Shown here: positions 16,946 to 24,833 of the stretch, piece after piece
Layout of the letters: each line of letters opens with the position of its first letter
Numbering within the stretch: position 1 is the first letter of the stretch
NCBI RefSeq assembly: GCF_903933125.1
Contig: NZ_CAIZIZ010000310.1
Span: 1-64,000, forward strand
Direction: 5' to 3'
Length of the DNA: 64,000 nucleotides
From: an uncultured Lamprocystis sp.
GTDB lineage: Bacteria; Pseudomonadota; Gammaproteobacteria; Chromatiales; Chromatiaceae
Made by a program: the position numbers and the translations under genes
Notes under the pieces: model-generated
The model's input: the letters and a program-made list of their open reading frames with translations, nothing else
Told to the model about the DNA's origin: nothing
The model's database searches: none

Positions 16946-18616
16946 GTGTTGACCAAACTTGCCGGCGGCCGATTGTACGACCCTGCCCACGGGATCAACG
17001 GCGAGGTCCGCGACCTCTACCTGCGCGATGGACAGATCCTCGCCAAGGCACCCTTTGGCGAGACCCCGGGGCGCACCTATGACCTCGCCGGCAAGCTGGT
17101 GATGGCCGGGGCCATCGACCTGCACACCCACATCGGCGGCGGCAAGGTCAACATCGCCCGCACCATGCTCCCGGAGGACCAGCGCGCCCTGGTGCGCACC
17201 CGCACAGCGCTGACCCGCACCGGGGGCGGGCACGCCGCTCCCTCGACGTTCGCCGCCGGCTATCGCTACGCCGAAATGGGCTATACGACAGCCTTTGAAC
17301 CGGCCGTCCTGCCGGTGAACGCGCGCCAGGCGCACATGGAGATGGCAGACACCCCGATGCTCGACACCGGCGGCTACGCCATGCTCGGCAGCGACGAGTT
17401 GCTGCTCCAGTTGATGAGCGAGGGGGTAGGCCAGGAGGTCATCAACAACTATGTTGCCTGGTCGCTGCACGCCGCACAGTGCATCGGCATCAAGGTCGTC
17501 AACCCGGGCGGGATCAGCGCCTTCAAGTTCAATGCCCGCAGCCTCGACGTCGACGAGCGTCACCCACACTACCCGCTCACCCCGCGCGATATCGTCCGCA
17601 CCTTGAGCCGCGCCGTGTTCGAGCTGGGCGTCCCGCACCCGCTGCACGTCCACGCGAGCAATCTGGGCATCCCGGGCAACCACACGGCAACGCTGGCGAC
17701 CATGGACGCCGCCGAAGGGTTCCCCATCCATCTGACGCATATCCAGTTCCATACCTACGGCACCGAGGGCGACCGGCACTTCTCCTCCGCCGCCGGGGAG
17801 ATCGCCCAGGCCGTCAACGCCCGCAAGAACGTGAGCATCGACGTGGGCCAGGTGATGTTCGGCCAGACCGTCACCGTCTCCGGCGACACCATGCGCCAGT
17901 ACGCGAACCATCACCACGCCCACCCCCGCAAGTGGACCTGCATGGACATCGAGTGCGATGCCGGCTGCGGGGTGGTGCCTTTCCGCTATCGCGATCAGAA
18001 CTTCGTCAATGCGCTCCAGTGGGCCATTGGTCTGGAGTTGTTCCTGATGGTGGATGACCCCTGGCGGGTCTTCCTCACCACCGACCACCCGAACGGTGCT
18101 CCCTTCACCAGCTATCCGCGGCTGATCCGGCTCTTGATGGACCGCGGTTTCCGCAACGACCAGCTCGCCCGGATCAACCCGGAGGCGGCGGCCATGTCGT
18201 GTCTGGGCTCGCTCGAGCGCGAATACAGCCTCTATGAGATCGCCATCATGACCCGCGCCGCCCCCGCCCGCATCCTGGGCCTGGCCGACCGCGGGCACCT
18301 GGGCGCGGGGGCGCGCGCCGATATCACCGTCTACCACCAGTTGGACGACCCGGAGCAGACCTTCGCCCGGCCCATGCTGGTCTTCAAGGATGGCGAGGTG
18401 GTCGTCGAGGACGGCGCCGTCACCCGCGTCGTGGGCGGCGGTACCCAAGTGGTCCGGCCGGAGTTCGACCCGGCCATCGAGCTGCGCATCGGCCGCTGGT
18501 TCGACCGCTATCACAGCATCCGGATGGCCAACTTCCGTATCTCCGATACCGAGATGGCGGACGGCATCGGCAGCCCGGTCACCGTCCATCCGTGCCGCCC
18601 GCGGGGTGTTGCCTGA
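16946..18616 (+). CDS. fhcA: Formyltransferase/hydrolase complex subunit A (formylmethanofuran hydrolase)
   Basis: This 556-aa amidohydrolase-family protein has the metal-binding GAIDLHTHIGGGKVNIAR, then PHPLHVHASNLGIPGN, HLTHIQFHTYG and the late LTTDHPNGAPFTSYPRLIRLLM. It hydrolyses formyl-methylofuran to formate inside the FhcABCD complex. The length is typical. The GTG start at 16946 follows GGAG by 11 nt, 66 nt after fhcB. Its stop is one base before the fhcD ATG, so A and D are translationally coupled. Confidence 0.95.
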   Translation: MLTKLAGGRLYDPAHGINGEVRDLYLRDGQILAKAPFGETPGRTYDLAGKLVMAGAIDLHTHIGGGKVNIARTMLPEDQRALVRTRTALTRTGGGHAAPSTFAAGYRYAEMGYTTAFEPAVLPVNARQAHMEMADTPMLDTGGYAMLGSDELLLQLMSEGVGQEVINNYVAWSLHAAQCIGIKVVNPGGISAFKFNARSLDVDERHPHYPLTPRDIVRTLSRAVFELGVPHPLHVHASNLGIPGNHTATLATMDAAEGFPIHLTHIQFHTYGTEGDRHFSSAAGEIAQAVNARKNVSIDVGQVMFGQTVTVSGDTMRQYANHHHAHPRKWTCMDIECDAGCGVVPFRYRDQNFVNALQWAIGLELFLMVDDPWRVFLTTDHPNGAPFTSYPRLIRLLMDRGFRNDQLARINPEAAAMSCLGSLEREYSLYEIAIMTRAAPARILGLADRGHLGAGARADITVYHQLDDPEQTFARPMLVFKDGEVVVEDGAVTRVVGGGTQVVRPEFDPAIELRIGRWFDRYHSIRMANFRISDTEMADGIGSPVTVHPCRPRGVA

Positions 18617-18617
18617 G

Positions 18618-19514
18618 ATGGTCATCAACGGCATCGAGATCGAGGACACCTTCGCCGAGGCCTTCGGCATGAATGCCACGCGCCTCATCATCACGGCCAT
18701 CAACCCCCGGTGGGCGCGGATCGCGGGCGAGACCATGACCGGCTTCGCCACCTCGGTCATCGGCTGCGGGGCCGAGGCCGGGATCGAGGCGGAGCTGGCA
18801 CCGGACCAGACACCGGACGGCCGGCCCGGCGTCAGCGTTCTGCTGTTCGCCATGTCCGGCAAGGAACTGGAGAAACAGGTGGAGCGGCGGGTCGGCCAAT
18901 GTGTCCTGACCTGTCCCAGCACCGCCTGCTTTGCGGGAATGACGAGCGAAAAGCCGGTGCCGCTCGGCAAGAACCTGCGTTATTTCGGCGACGGCTGGCA
19001 GTCATCCAAACAGATCGACGGCCGGCGCTATTGGCGCGTCCCGGTGATGGACGGCGAGTTTCTGTGCGAGGAGACCACGGCACGCACCAGCGCGGTGGGC
19101 GGGGGGAACTTCCTGGTCCTGGCCCGCGGACTGCCCGAGGCACTGGCCGCCTGCGAGCACGCGGTCGCGGCCATCCGGCGCCGGCCCAATGTGCTGCTGC
19201 CCTTCCCCGGCGGGATCGCCCGCTCCGGCTCCAAGGTCGGCTCCAAATACAAGGCCCTGATGGCCTCCACCAACGACGCCTATTGCCCGACCCTGCGGGG
19301 CCTGGTGAAGAGCCAACTGGACGCCGACATCGGTGCCGTATTGGAGATCGTCATCAACGGACTGACCGAGGCCGACGTGCGCGAGGCAACACGGATCGGC
19401 CTGGAGACCATCTGCGCACTGGGACCGGAGTCCGGGGTCGTGCGCATCTCCGCCGGCAACTATGGCGGCAAGCTCGGACAGTACCACTTTCATTTGCGGG
19501 AGATCATCGGCTGA
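18618..19514 (+). CDS. fhcD: Formylmethanofuran:tetrahydromethanopterin formyltransferase
   Basis: This 298-aa protein matches Ftr/FhcD: MVINGIEIEDTFAEAFGM at the start, then NPRWARIAGETMTGFATSVI, CPTAACF-like CPSTACFAGM, and VGGGNFLVLARGLPEALAA. It moves the formyl group from formyl-H4MPT, made by Mch, to methylofuran on FhcA. The ATG at 18618 starts 1 nt after the fhcA stop; upstream in-frame codons lie inside fhcA and are not used. The sequence is full-length. Confidence 0.96.
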   Translation: MVINGIEIEDTFAEAFGMNATRLIITAINPRWARIAGETMTGFATSVIGCGAEAGIEAELAPDQTPDGRPGVSVLLFAMSGKELEKQVERRVGQCVLTCPSTACFAGMTSEKPVPLGKNLRYFGDGWQSSKQIDGRRYWRVPVMDGEFLCEETTARTSAVGGGNFLVLARGLPEALAACEHAVAAIRRRPNVLLPFPGGIARSGSKVGSKYKALMASTNDAYCPTLRGLVKSQLDADIGAVLEIVINGLTEADVREATRIGLETICALGPESGVVRISAGNYGGKLGQYHFHLREIIG

Positions 19515-19604
19515 TCACCCGCGTTTGATCGGCCCACAGGGCGACAACGGCCGGCCTCGATTGAACAAGAGAATGACGCCACCCAGGCCACCGGTTATTC
19601 CTTC

Positions 19605-19634
19605 TTCATTTGCGTCTATGTGCATTCATTTGCG
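19605..19634. repeat. Short tandem repeat in the fhcD-fhcC gap
   Basis: TTCATTTGCG occurs at 19605-19614 and again at 19625-19634, 20 bp apart, in an AT-richer island of the 153-bp gap between fhcD and fhcC. Such ATTTGCG-type repeats may be remnants of a short dispersed repeat. The gap breaks an otherwise tight operon and could hold an internal control site. Confidence 0.4.
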
Positions 19635-19667
19635 GCCGAAACTCTTCTTCGAACTCTCAGATTGAAT

Positions 19668-20480
19668 ATGACCGCTCTGACTTTGCAATTGCTGGCTCCG
19701 CCATCCCCTCGTATCGACCTCTCCGCCTTCACCCCGGACGGGCTTGCGGGCCAGTCGGCCGACGAGGTCCGGCGCCTGCCGCTCTGGGTCGGCAACCAAC
19801 AGGTCGAGACCGGCGACCTGTTCAGAGTCACGGGGGACGACACGGACGCGATCCTGATCCGCTCCGACAGCGACCGCCTGGACGGCATCGGCACCGGCAT
19901 GACCAGGGGTTCCATCCGGGTCGAGGGCCGCGCCGGTGCCTATCTTGGCCGCCGGCAGCGCGGCGGTGCCATCGCGGTCACTGGCGACGCCGGCCCCTTC
20001 GCCGGCAGCGGCATGTCCGGCGGGACCATCCGCATCGGCGGCGACGCCGGTGACTTCCTGGGCGCCGCCATCGCCGGCGAGCGCCGCGGCATGCGCGGCG
20101 GGCGCATCGAAGTGCTCGGCAACGCCGGTGACCGCGTGGGCGACCATCAGCGTCGCGGCCAGATCCTGATCAACGGCAACGCCGGGGACTATTGCGGCTC
20201 ACGCATGGTCGCCGGGACCATCCTGGTCCTGGGCCGCACCGGGATCAATACCGGGCTCGCCATGCGCCGCGGCACCCTGCTGCTGACCGCCGAGCCCAAC
20301 CTGCCGCCCACCTTCAACGACAACGGCACCCAGCAACTCGCCTTCCTGGCACTCCTGACCCGCGATCTCGCGACCGCTGGCGGACCCTTTGAGCAACTCA
20401 AGTCGCGCGGGACCCGCGTCCGCCGCTGGCTCGGAGACCTGGGATATGGCGGCCAGGGCGAGGTGCTCGTCTGGGGCTGA
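19668..20480 (+). CDS. fhcC: Formyltransferase/hydrolase complex subunit C
   Basis: This 270-aa protein has the FwdC/GltB-C-terminal-like beta-helix, seen as repeats of the form G(D/N)AGxxxG: GDAGPFAGSGMSGGTIRIGG, GDAGDFLGAAIAGERRGMRG, GNAGDRVGDHQRRGQILING and GNAGDYCGSRMVAGTILVLG. It is the structural subunit that holds FhcD and FhcA together. The ATG at 19668 is preferred; an earlier ATG at 19620 lies in the repeat-containing spacer. It completes the fhcBADC set. Confidence 0.94.
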   Translation: MTALTLQLLAPPSPRIDLSAFTPDGLAGQSADEVRRLPLWVGNQQVETGDLFRVTGDDTDAILIRSDSDRLDGIGTGMTRGSIRVEGRAGAYLGRRQRGGAIAVTGDAGPFAGSGMSGGTIRIGGDAGDFLGAAIAGERRGMRGGRIEVLGNAGDRVGDHQRRGQILINGNAGDYCGSRMVAGTILVLGRTGINTGLAMRRGTLLLTAEPNLPPTFNDNGTQQLAFLALLTRDLATAGGPFEQLKSRGTRVRRWLGDLGYGGQGEVLVWG

Positions 20481-20555
20481 AGGCCACGCCTTTAGGATGC
20501 GCGGCTCAACCCACATGGTTTAGGGGACCGATCAAACGACCAGGAACCCACAACC

Positions 20556-20930
20556 ATGTCCGAAGCGTCCGAAGAGAGCGTCTATAGCGAAGACGAGGTG
20601 CGCAGCCGTATCGCCACCGATCTGCCCCATTGGTATCTGGAGGACGGCTGGCTGCGCCGCAAGTACCGCACCAGCGGCTGGAAGGCCACCCTGATGCTGG
20701 TCAACACCATCGGCCACCTGGCGGAGGCCGCCTGGCATCACCCGGACCTCACCGTCTCCTACGCCTTCGTCATCGTCAAACTCGTCACCCACTCGGCCAA
20801 GGGCATCACCGACAAGGACTTCGAGCTGGCCCGCAAGATCGAGGACACCCTGATGTGGCGCCCGGCGGCTGAAAGCGCCCTGGAGGGCACCCCCGACGAC
20901 CCGCGGTTCAAGTACATCAAGTACGACTGA
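20556..20930 (+). CDS. Pterin-4-alpha-carbinolamine dehydratase-like protein
   Basis: This 124-aa protein has the family signature EAAWHHPDLTVSYAFVIVKL, with HHP and downstream THSAKGITDKDFELARKIE, and ends DDPRFKYIKYD. Classical members dehydrate 4a-hydroxy-tetrahydrobiopterin in aromatic hydroxylase cycles. No hydroxylase is nearby. Position directly after fhcC suggests a role in H4MPT chemistry or stability, as noted for similar genes in methylotrophs. A decayed second copy of the C-terminal half lies at 34510-34634. AGGAA precedes the ATG by 9 nt. Confidence 0.85.
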   Translation: MSEASEESVYSEDEVRSRIATDLPHWYLEDGWLRRKYRTSGWKATLMLVNTIGHLAEAAWHHPDLTVSYAFVIVKLVTHSAKGITDKDFELARKIEDTLMWRPAAESALEGTPDDPRFKYIKYD

Positions 20931-21099
20931 GCGGGGTTCGTTTCCGGCTCCACCAGGGGCAGGTCTCGACCAGGTGCGACCGTGAATGCTTCTCGCATTC
21001 AGGTCCGCAGTCGAATGGACCGCTGACACCTTCAACGCTGGCGGGTTAGCGATGTCTTGCCAGGAATTCCCCCGGCGGTTTGGATTAAGCGCTGCCGGT

Positions 21100-21828
21100 C
21101 TAGGCATCGGATGCGTAGTTCGTTACAAGAGCCTCATGCAACTGCCGTATGCCTTCTGGTTGCGGACTATCGGCAACACTGCCAAGGTCGAAGCCTAGGC
21201 AGATCTCGATGTCCTTCTGCGACAGGTAGTTTCCGTGGATCAGTACCTCGCGAATCTGGTCCGCGGCGTCGGGGTACTCGCGTTCATCGGGATCGTGGTT
21301 TTGGCGCAGGAAGTCTCCGTAGCAATGCTCTATGACGGGTCGCGAGTGAACCTGGATCTCGTCCACAACCCGTAGGATCTCGCGGATCTTGATATCCAGC
21401 GCCGCCTGCGTGCTGAAGAAGATGTTGCCATTCGGGTGGGCAGTGTCGTTCCGGTCGTCCACGAGCTTGATATAGGTGCCGATCTTGCTATTGTCGCAGG
21501 CGATGAGCCTGAGGAAGCGCAGGATGCTGCGCTCGGGCACTGTGCTGAAGACGAAGGGTGAGGTGGCCGCAAGCAGATTCTTTTCCACGTCCTTGCCGAA
21601 ACCGATCAGGCCTTTCTCGAAGTCCCTGGGCTCCGTCTGTCTGATCTGCCAGATGTTGAAGTAGATGAAGCTCATGGCGAGCATGTGATAGGCCAAGAAA
21701 GCGAACTGGTACTTGCAGTGGGTGTAGTTTGTCTGGAAGGCACCCCAGAGAAAGGCGATATACTCCTGCTCCTTCGGGCTCTTGAAGGAGCGCGGCAGGT
21801 AGACGCCCAGTTCGATTGCTTCTTCCAT
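21100..21828 (-). CDS. Hypothetical protein of the type I restriction island
   Basis: This 242-aa protein is not one I can assign. It is mostly helical, with an aromatic-rich stretch (YQFAFLAYHMLAMSFIYFNIWQI) and a conserved-looking LVDDRNDTAHPNGNIFFS segment that resembles HEPN-like RxxxxH patterns (RNDTAH). It starts 3 nt after the hsdMS stop, so it is the last gene of the restriction operon and is presumably co-expressed. It may modulate the restriction system, act as a separate antiphage effector, or be a passenger. Function is not established. Confidence 0.65.
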   Translation of the reverse strand: MEEAIELGVYLPRSFKSPKEQEYIAFLWGAFQTNYTHCKYQFAFLAYHMLAMSFIYFNIWQIRQTEPRDFEKGLIGFGKDVEKNLLAATSPFVFSTVPERSILRFLRLIACDNSKIGTYIKLVDDRNDTAHPNGNIFFSTQAALDIKIREILRVVDEIQVHSRPVIEHCYGDFLRQNHDPDEREYPDAADQIREVLIHGNYLSQKDIEICLGFDLGSVADSPQPEGIRQLHEALVTNYASDA

Positions 21829-21831
21829 GGC

Positions 21832-24360
21832 TCAAGCCTTCCGCGGGGCCAGCTCGACCTCGCCCCAGAGGCGGGCCAGGGTGGCCTGGATTTTCTTCTC
21901 AAACCGGGTAATCAGCTCGCGGTTGGCGGCGACGAGCGTCTGCTCGTCTTCGATTTCGGAGACGATGGCTTGCTGGGTGGCTAGAGAAGGAAGCGGAATA
22001 CGATATAGTTTCAAGACCTGCGCGCTCAAGTTACTTTGGTTACCCCCACGTGCATCACTTATGTTTCGCAGATCCTCATATCGCGATTGAAGGACTCTAT
22101 AGAGATAGCTTGGAGCGAAAGTGTCGCTCTTGGGGACAAATGCTGCGCAAGCTTGATTTATCGCCGCGTTAATGCCTAAGACCGCGACCCTGCCGCGTGT
22201 AACGCCCTCTCCATACATCGCCATCAACACGGTGCCCTCCGGTACTATCCACGCCGATGAGTTGCGCAGCCCGTCTTCTGAGATAAACTCGTTTGCGCGA
22301 TCAATCACATTGTAATTGATGAGAGTTGTAGTGACCCAAGGGATCTCTCCGCCCCAATAGTCGGGGTTGCTTCGAGCAGGCGTCCCGCCAGAACGTATCG
22401 CGCAAATGTCACCTATCGCCACCATCGGCCACTCGGGGTGGATGGGGATTTGGGGGCGGTAGTTGTCGAGGACGGCGCGGGCTCCGTCGATGACTCTCTG
22501 GTAGCCCTCGATCTCCGCCACGATCTCCTTCTGCGCCTCAAGCGGCGGAAGGGGAATATGGAAGTTCTCCACGTAATCCCGCGGGACGCGCTGCAAACCG
22601 CCGGTGCCAGTCATCTGAGCAACAGCTGCGCCACGAAAGTTCGGATGCATTATGCAGAAGTAGATCCATTCGGGCAACACCTGCCCACCGCTTCGCAGTA
22701 CATAGAACTCACTCGAACCGAAACCGATGCCATTAAGAAGACGACGGGCGATACCGGCTTTTCCGTTCTCGAAGCATGGGGTGACCTTCGCGAGAAGGAC
22801 GTCATTGTCCTCGAAGTAGGTGTAGCTCGTGGATACTTCGGAGATATGCTTCTCGGAATTGGGTTGAAACGATATGCGGTGCTCATTAAGGTCGGCCATA
22901 GGAACGAATGAGACCCGCGTGTCGGCTTCTCGCATGACCAGCTGGCTTTTCCGTGGATTTACGGTGCAGACATCACCGATGCGGACCAGCGGGAACGAGT
23001 GATTATTCGCTCTCACCTCCCGATAACGCTCCCCGCTCAGATTATAGTCCGCATTCGCGCCGATCCGCTCCTTGGGCACGATCAGGCCAAGCGTCGGCTG
23101 GAAGTCCTCCACCGATTCGCGTGCCCGCAAGCGGCGCAGATACTCGGCGATCTCGACACGCGCCTGCGGAAGGTCGTTCTTGTCAATCTCGCGCCGCTGG
23201 GCACCGAGGCCAAACCCGTCGTTTGCGACCTTGAAGAAGGCGATGGTGCTGGCCTGCTTCGCAAGCGACTTGTCGAGGATGAGGATGGAGGTCTTGACGC
23301 CGGAATAGGGCTGGAACACCCCCGCCGGCAGTGAGACGACGGCGACCAGGAAGTTCTCCACCAGCATCTTGCGCAGTTGGGTGTAGGCCGTCTGGCTCTG
23401 GAAGATGATGCCCTCGGGCACGATGATACCGGCGCGACCCTGGGGCGTCAGATGCTCGGCCATATAGTCGACGAACAGGACCTCGCTGCGCTTGCTCTGC
23501 ACCGAGAAGCGCTTATGCGGCTTGATACCGCCCTTCGGCGACATGAAGGGGGGATTGGCGAGGATGACGGCCGCGTAATCGTTCCAACGCTCCTGGCTGG
23601 TCAGGGTGTCGTACTCGTAGATGTGCGGGTCGGTGAAACCGTGCAGGTACAGGTTGACCAGCGACAGCCGCACCATATCGGGCGAGATGTCGTAGCCCTT
23701 GAAGTTGGCAGCCAGTCGCCCGCGTTCGTCGGGGGTGAGGGTGCTGTTACCGTCCGCGTCGGTGTTCGCCTTGAGAATGTGCTTCCACGACGAGATCAGG
23801 AAGCCGGCCGTGCCGCAGGCGGGATCGAGCACGGTCTCGTCCTTCTTCGGGTCGAGCACGCCGACGATAAAATCGATGATGTGGCGCGGGGTGCGGAACT
23901 GCCCGGCGTCGCCCTGGGAACCGAGCACGGAGAGCAAATACTCGAAGGCGTCGCCCAGACGCTCACTGTGGTCGTACTCGAACTCGTCGATGATCTTGAG
24001 GAAGGCGCGCAGGGTCTCCGGATCACGATACGGCAGATAGGCGTTCTTGAAGATCTCGCGGAAGAGCGGCGGGATACCGGGGTTCTCCGGCATCTTGGCG
24101 ATGGCCTCGGCGTAGCGATTCAGGGCCTCGTGGCCACCCAGCCCGGAGTGCATGAGCTTGGCCCAGCCATACTGAGCGAAGCCGCCGGCGAAGAACTTGC
24201 GGCGGCCGCCCAGTTCCTCGGCCTCGGCGTCCATGTCGTCCATGAACTTGTAGATCAGTGCGATGGTGATCTGCTCGACCTGGCTCTTGGGGTCGGGCAC
24301 CTTGCCCACGAGGATATCGCGGGCGGTGTCAATGCGGCGTTTAGTATCGGTATCGAGCAT
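21832..24360 (-). CDS. hsdM: Type I restriction-modification system, fused methyltransferase and specificity subunit (HsdM-HsdS)
   Basis: This 842-aa protein has the type I N6-adenine methyltransferase in the first ~430 residues: a helical N-terminal domain, the SAM motif VLDPACGTAGFLIS (177-190) and catalytic NPPF (269-272). Then two specificity domains follow in one chain: SFPLVRIGDVCTVNPRKSQL near 480 and EWPMVAIGDICAIRSGGTP near 650, each with a trailing IPLPPLEAQKEIVAEIE-type helix. HsdM and HsdS are usually separate proteins. The start is the ATG at 24360. It methylates host DNA and supplies recognition to HsdR (24834-27371). The two target domains look full-length, so it is probably functional. 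Confidence 0.93.
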   Translation of the reverse strand: MLDTDTKRRIDTARDILVGKVPDPKSQVEQITIALIYKFMDDMDAEAEELGGRRKFFAGGFAQYGWAKLMHSGLGGHEALNRYAEAIAKMPENPGIPPLFREIFKNAYLPYRDPETLRAFLKIIDEFEYDHSERLGDAFEYLLSVLGSQGDAGQFRTPRHIIDFIVGVLDPKKDETVLDPACGTAGFLISSWKHILKANTDADGNSTLTPDERGRLAANFKGYDISPDMVRLSLVNLYLHGFTDPHIYEYDTLTSQERWNDYAAVILANPPFMSPKGGIKPHKRFSVQSKRSEVLFVDYMAEHLTPQGRAGIIVPEGIIFQSQTAYTQLRKMLVENFLVAVVSLPAGVFQPYSGVKTSILILDKSLAKQASTIAFFKVANDGFGLGAQRREIDKNDLPQARVEIAEYLRRLRARESVEDFQPTLGLIVPKERIGANADYNLSGERYREVRANNHSFPLVRIGDVCTVNPRKSQLVMREADTRVSFVPMADLNEHRISFQPNSEKHISEVSTSYTYFEDNDVLLAKVTPCFENGKAGIARRLLNGIGFGSSEFYVLRSGGQVLPEWIYFCIMHPNFRGAAVAQMTGTGGLQRVPRDYVENFHIPLPPLEAQKEIVAEIEGYQRVIDGARAVLDNYRPQIPIHPEWPMVAIGDICAIRSGGTPARSNPDYWGGEIPWVTTTLINYNVIDRANEFISEDGLRNSSAWIVPEGTVLMAMYGEGVTRGRVAVLGINAAINQACAAFVPKSDTFAPSYLYRVLQSRYEDLRNISDARGGNQSNLSAQVLKLYRIPLPSLATQQAIVSEIEDEQTLVAANRELITRFEKKIQATLARLWGEVELAPRKA

Positions 24361-24382
24361 CTCTGTCCAGATGGGTTTGCAA

Positions 24383-24527
24383 TCAGACGGCGACGATGAA
24401 ATCGCTATAGCGAGCCAGGAGCGGATCGCGAGTGAGCAGGCGGGATCAGGTCGCGCGCGGCCTTGGACGGTCGGGGGCTGTCGGTGATGGCCCAGAGGGC
24501 AATGTGCGTGTCGAGCAGGAGATTCAT
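24383..24527 (-). pseudogene. VapC-like PIN-domain toxin remnant
   Basis: The frame starts at 24527 with MNLLLDTHIALWAITDSPRP, the unmistakable N-terminus of a PIN-domain ribonuclease including the first catalytic Asp. After about 30 residues the sequence jumps, in another frame, to LTRDPLLARYSDF and a stop at 24383, which looks like a PIN C-terminus. About 250 bp of the middle, including the other acidic residues, is missing. The start overlaps the stop of the upstream antitoxin-like gene (ATGA), as in vapBC operons. The toxin is therefore almost certainly dead. Confidence 0.75.
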
Positions 24528-24808
24528 GGCGCGCTATCGCCCGCGTCCTCGCCAAGAAACAGCCGTCTCACCTCGGCATTGTTGGCGTCGATGTCGTCCG
24601 GGACAACGAATAGCCCCTTGGCGACACCGATCCGATCGCCCGGCGCCGACTCCCCCTGCATCGACCCCGCCTCGCGCGGCGACGCCGCGGGCGCCAGACC
24701 GAGGTCGGAGACGGCGATCTCGATCGTCTGGTCCTGGAACTGAGCGCGGATGGACTCGATGAATCGCTCATTCAACTCGCTCGCGCGCAGTTGGTAGATG
24801 GTTTGCAT
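24524..24808 (-). CDS. Orphaned antitoxin-like protein (VapB-type position)
   Basis: A 94-aa protein starts at the ATG at 24808 with GGAG 7 nt upstream. MQTIYQLRASELNERFIESIRAQF resembles the DNA-binding or dimer helix start of small antitoxins, and the acidic C-terminus (VPDDIDANNAEVRRLFLGED) is the type that binds a toxin. It overlaps the decayed vapC by 4 nt and sits between hsdR and hsdMS. It probably survives as an orphan antitoxin. The family assignment is by context and is uncertain. Confidence 0.6.
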   Translation of the reverse strand: MQTIYQLRASELNERFIESIRAQFQDQTIEIAVSDLGLAPAASPREAGSMQGESAPGDRIGVAKGLFVVPDDIDANNAEVRRLFLGEDAGDSAP

Positions 24809-24833
24809 ACGGTGCTCCGGGTAACGAGGGGCC

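Noticed and set aside
16823-18970. A 715-codon open frame on the minus strand opposite fhcA/fhcD
   Set aside because: fhcA and fhcD are unmistakable on the plus strand; long antisense frames are expected at this G+C content, and the translation has no family resemblance.
20931-21099. Possible att site or tRNA at the left border of the restriction island
   Set aside because: No tRNA fold, integrase or matching repeat at the other border could be found by eye.
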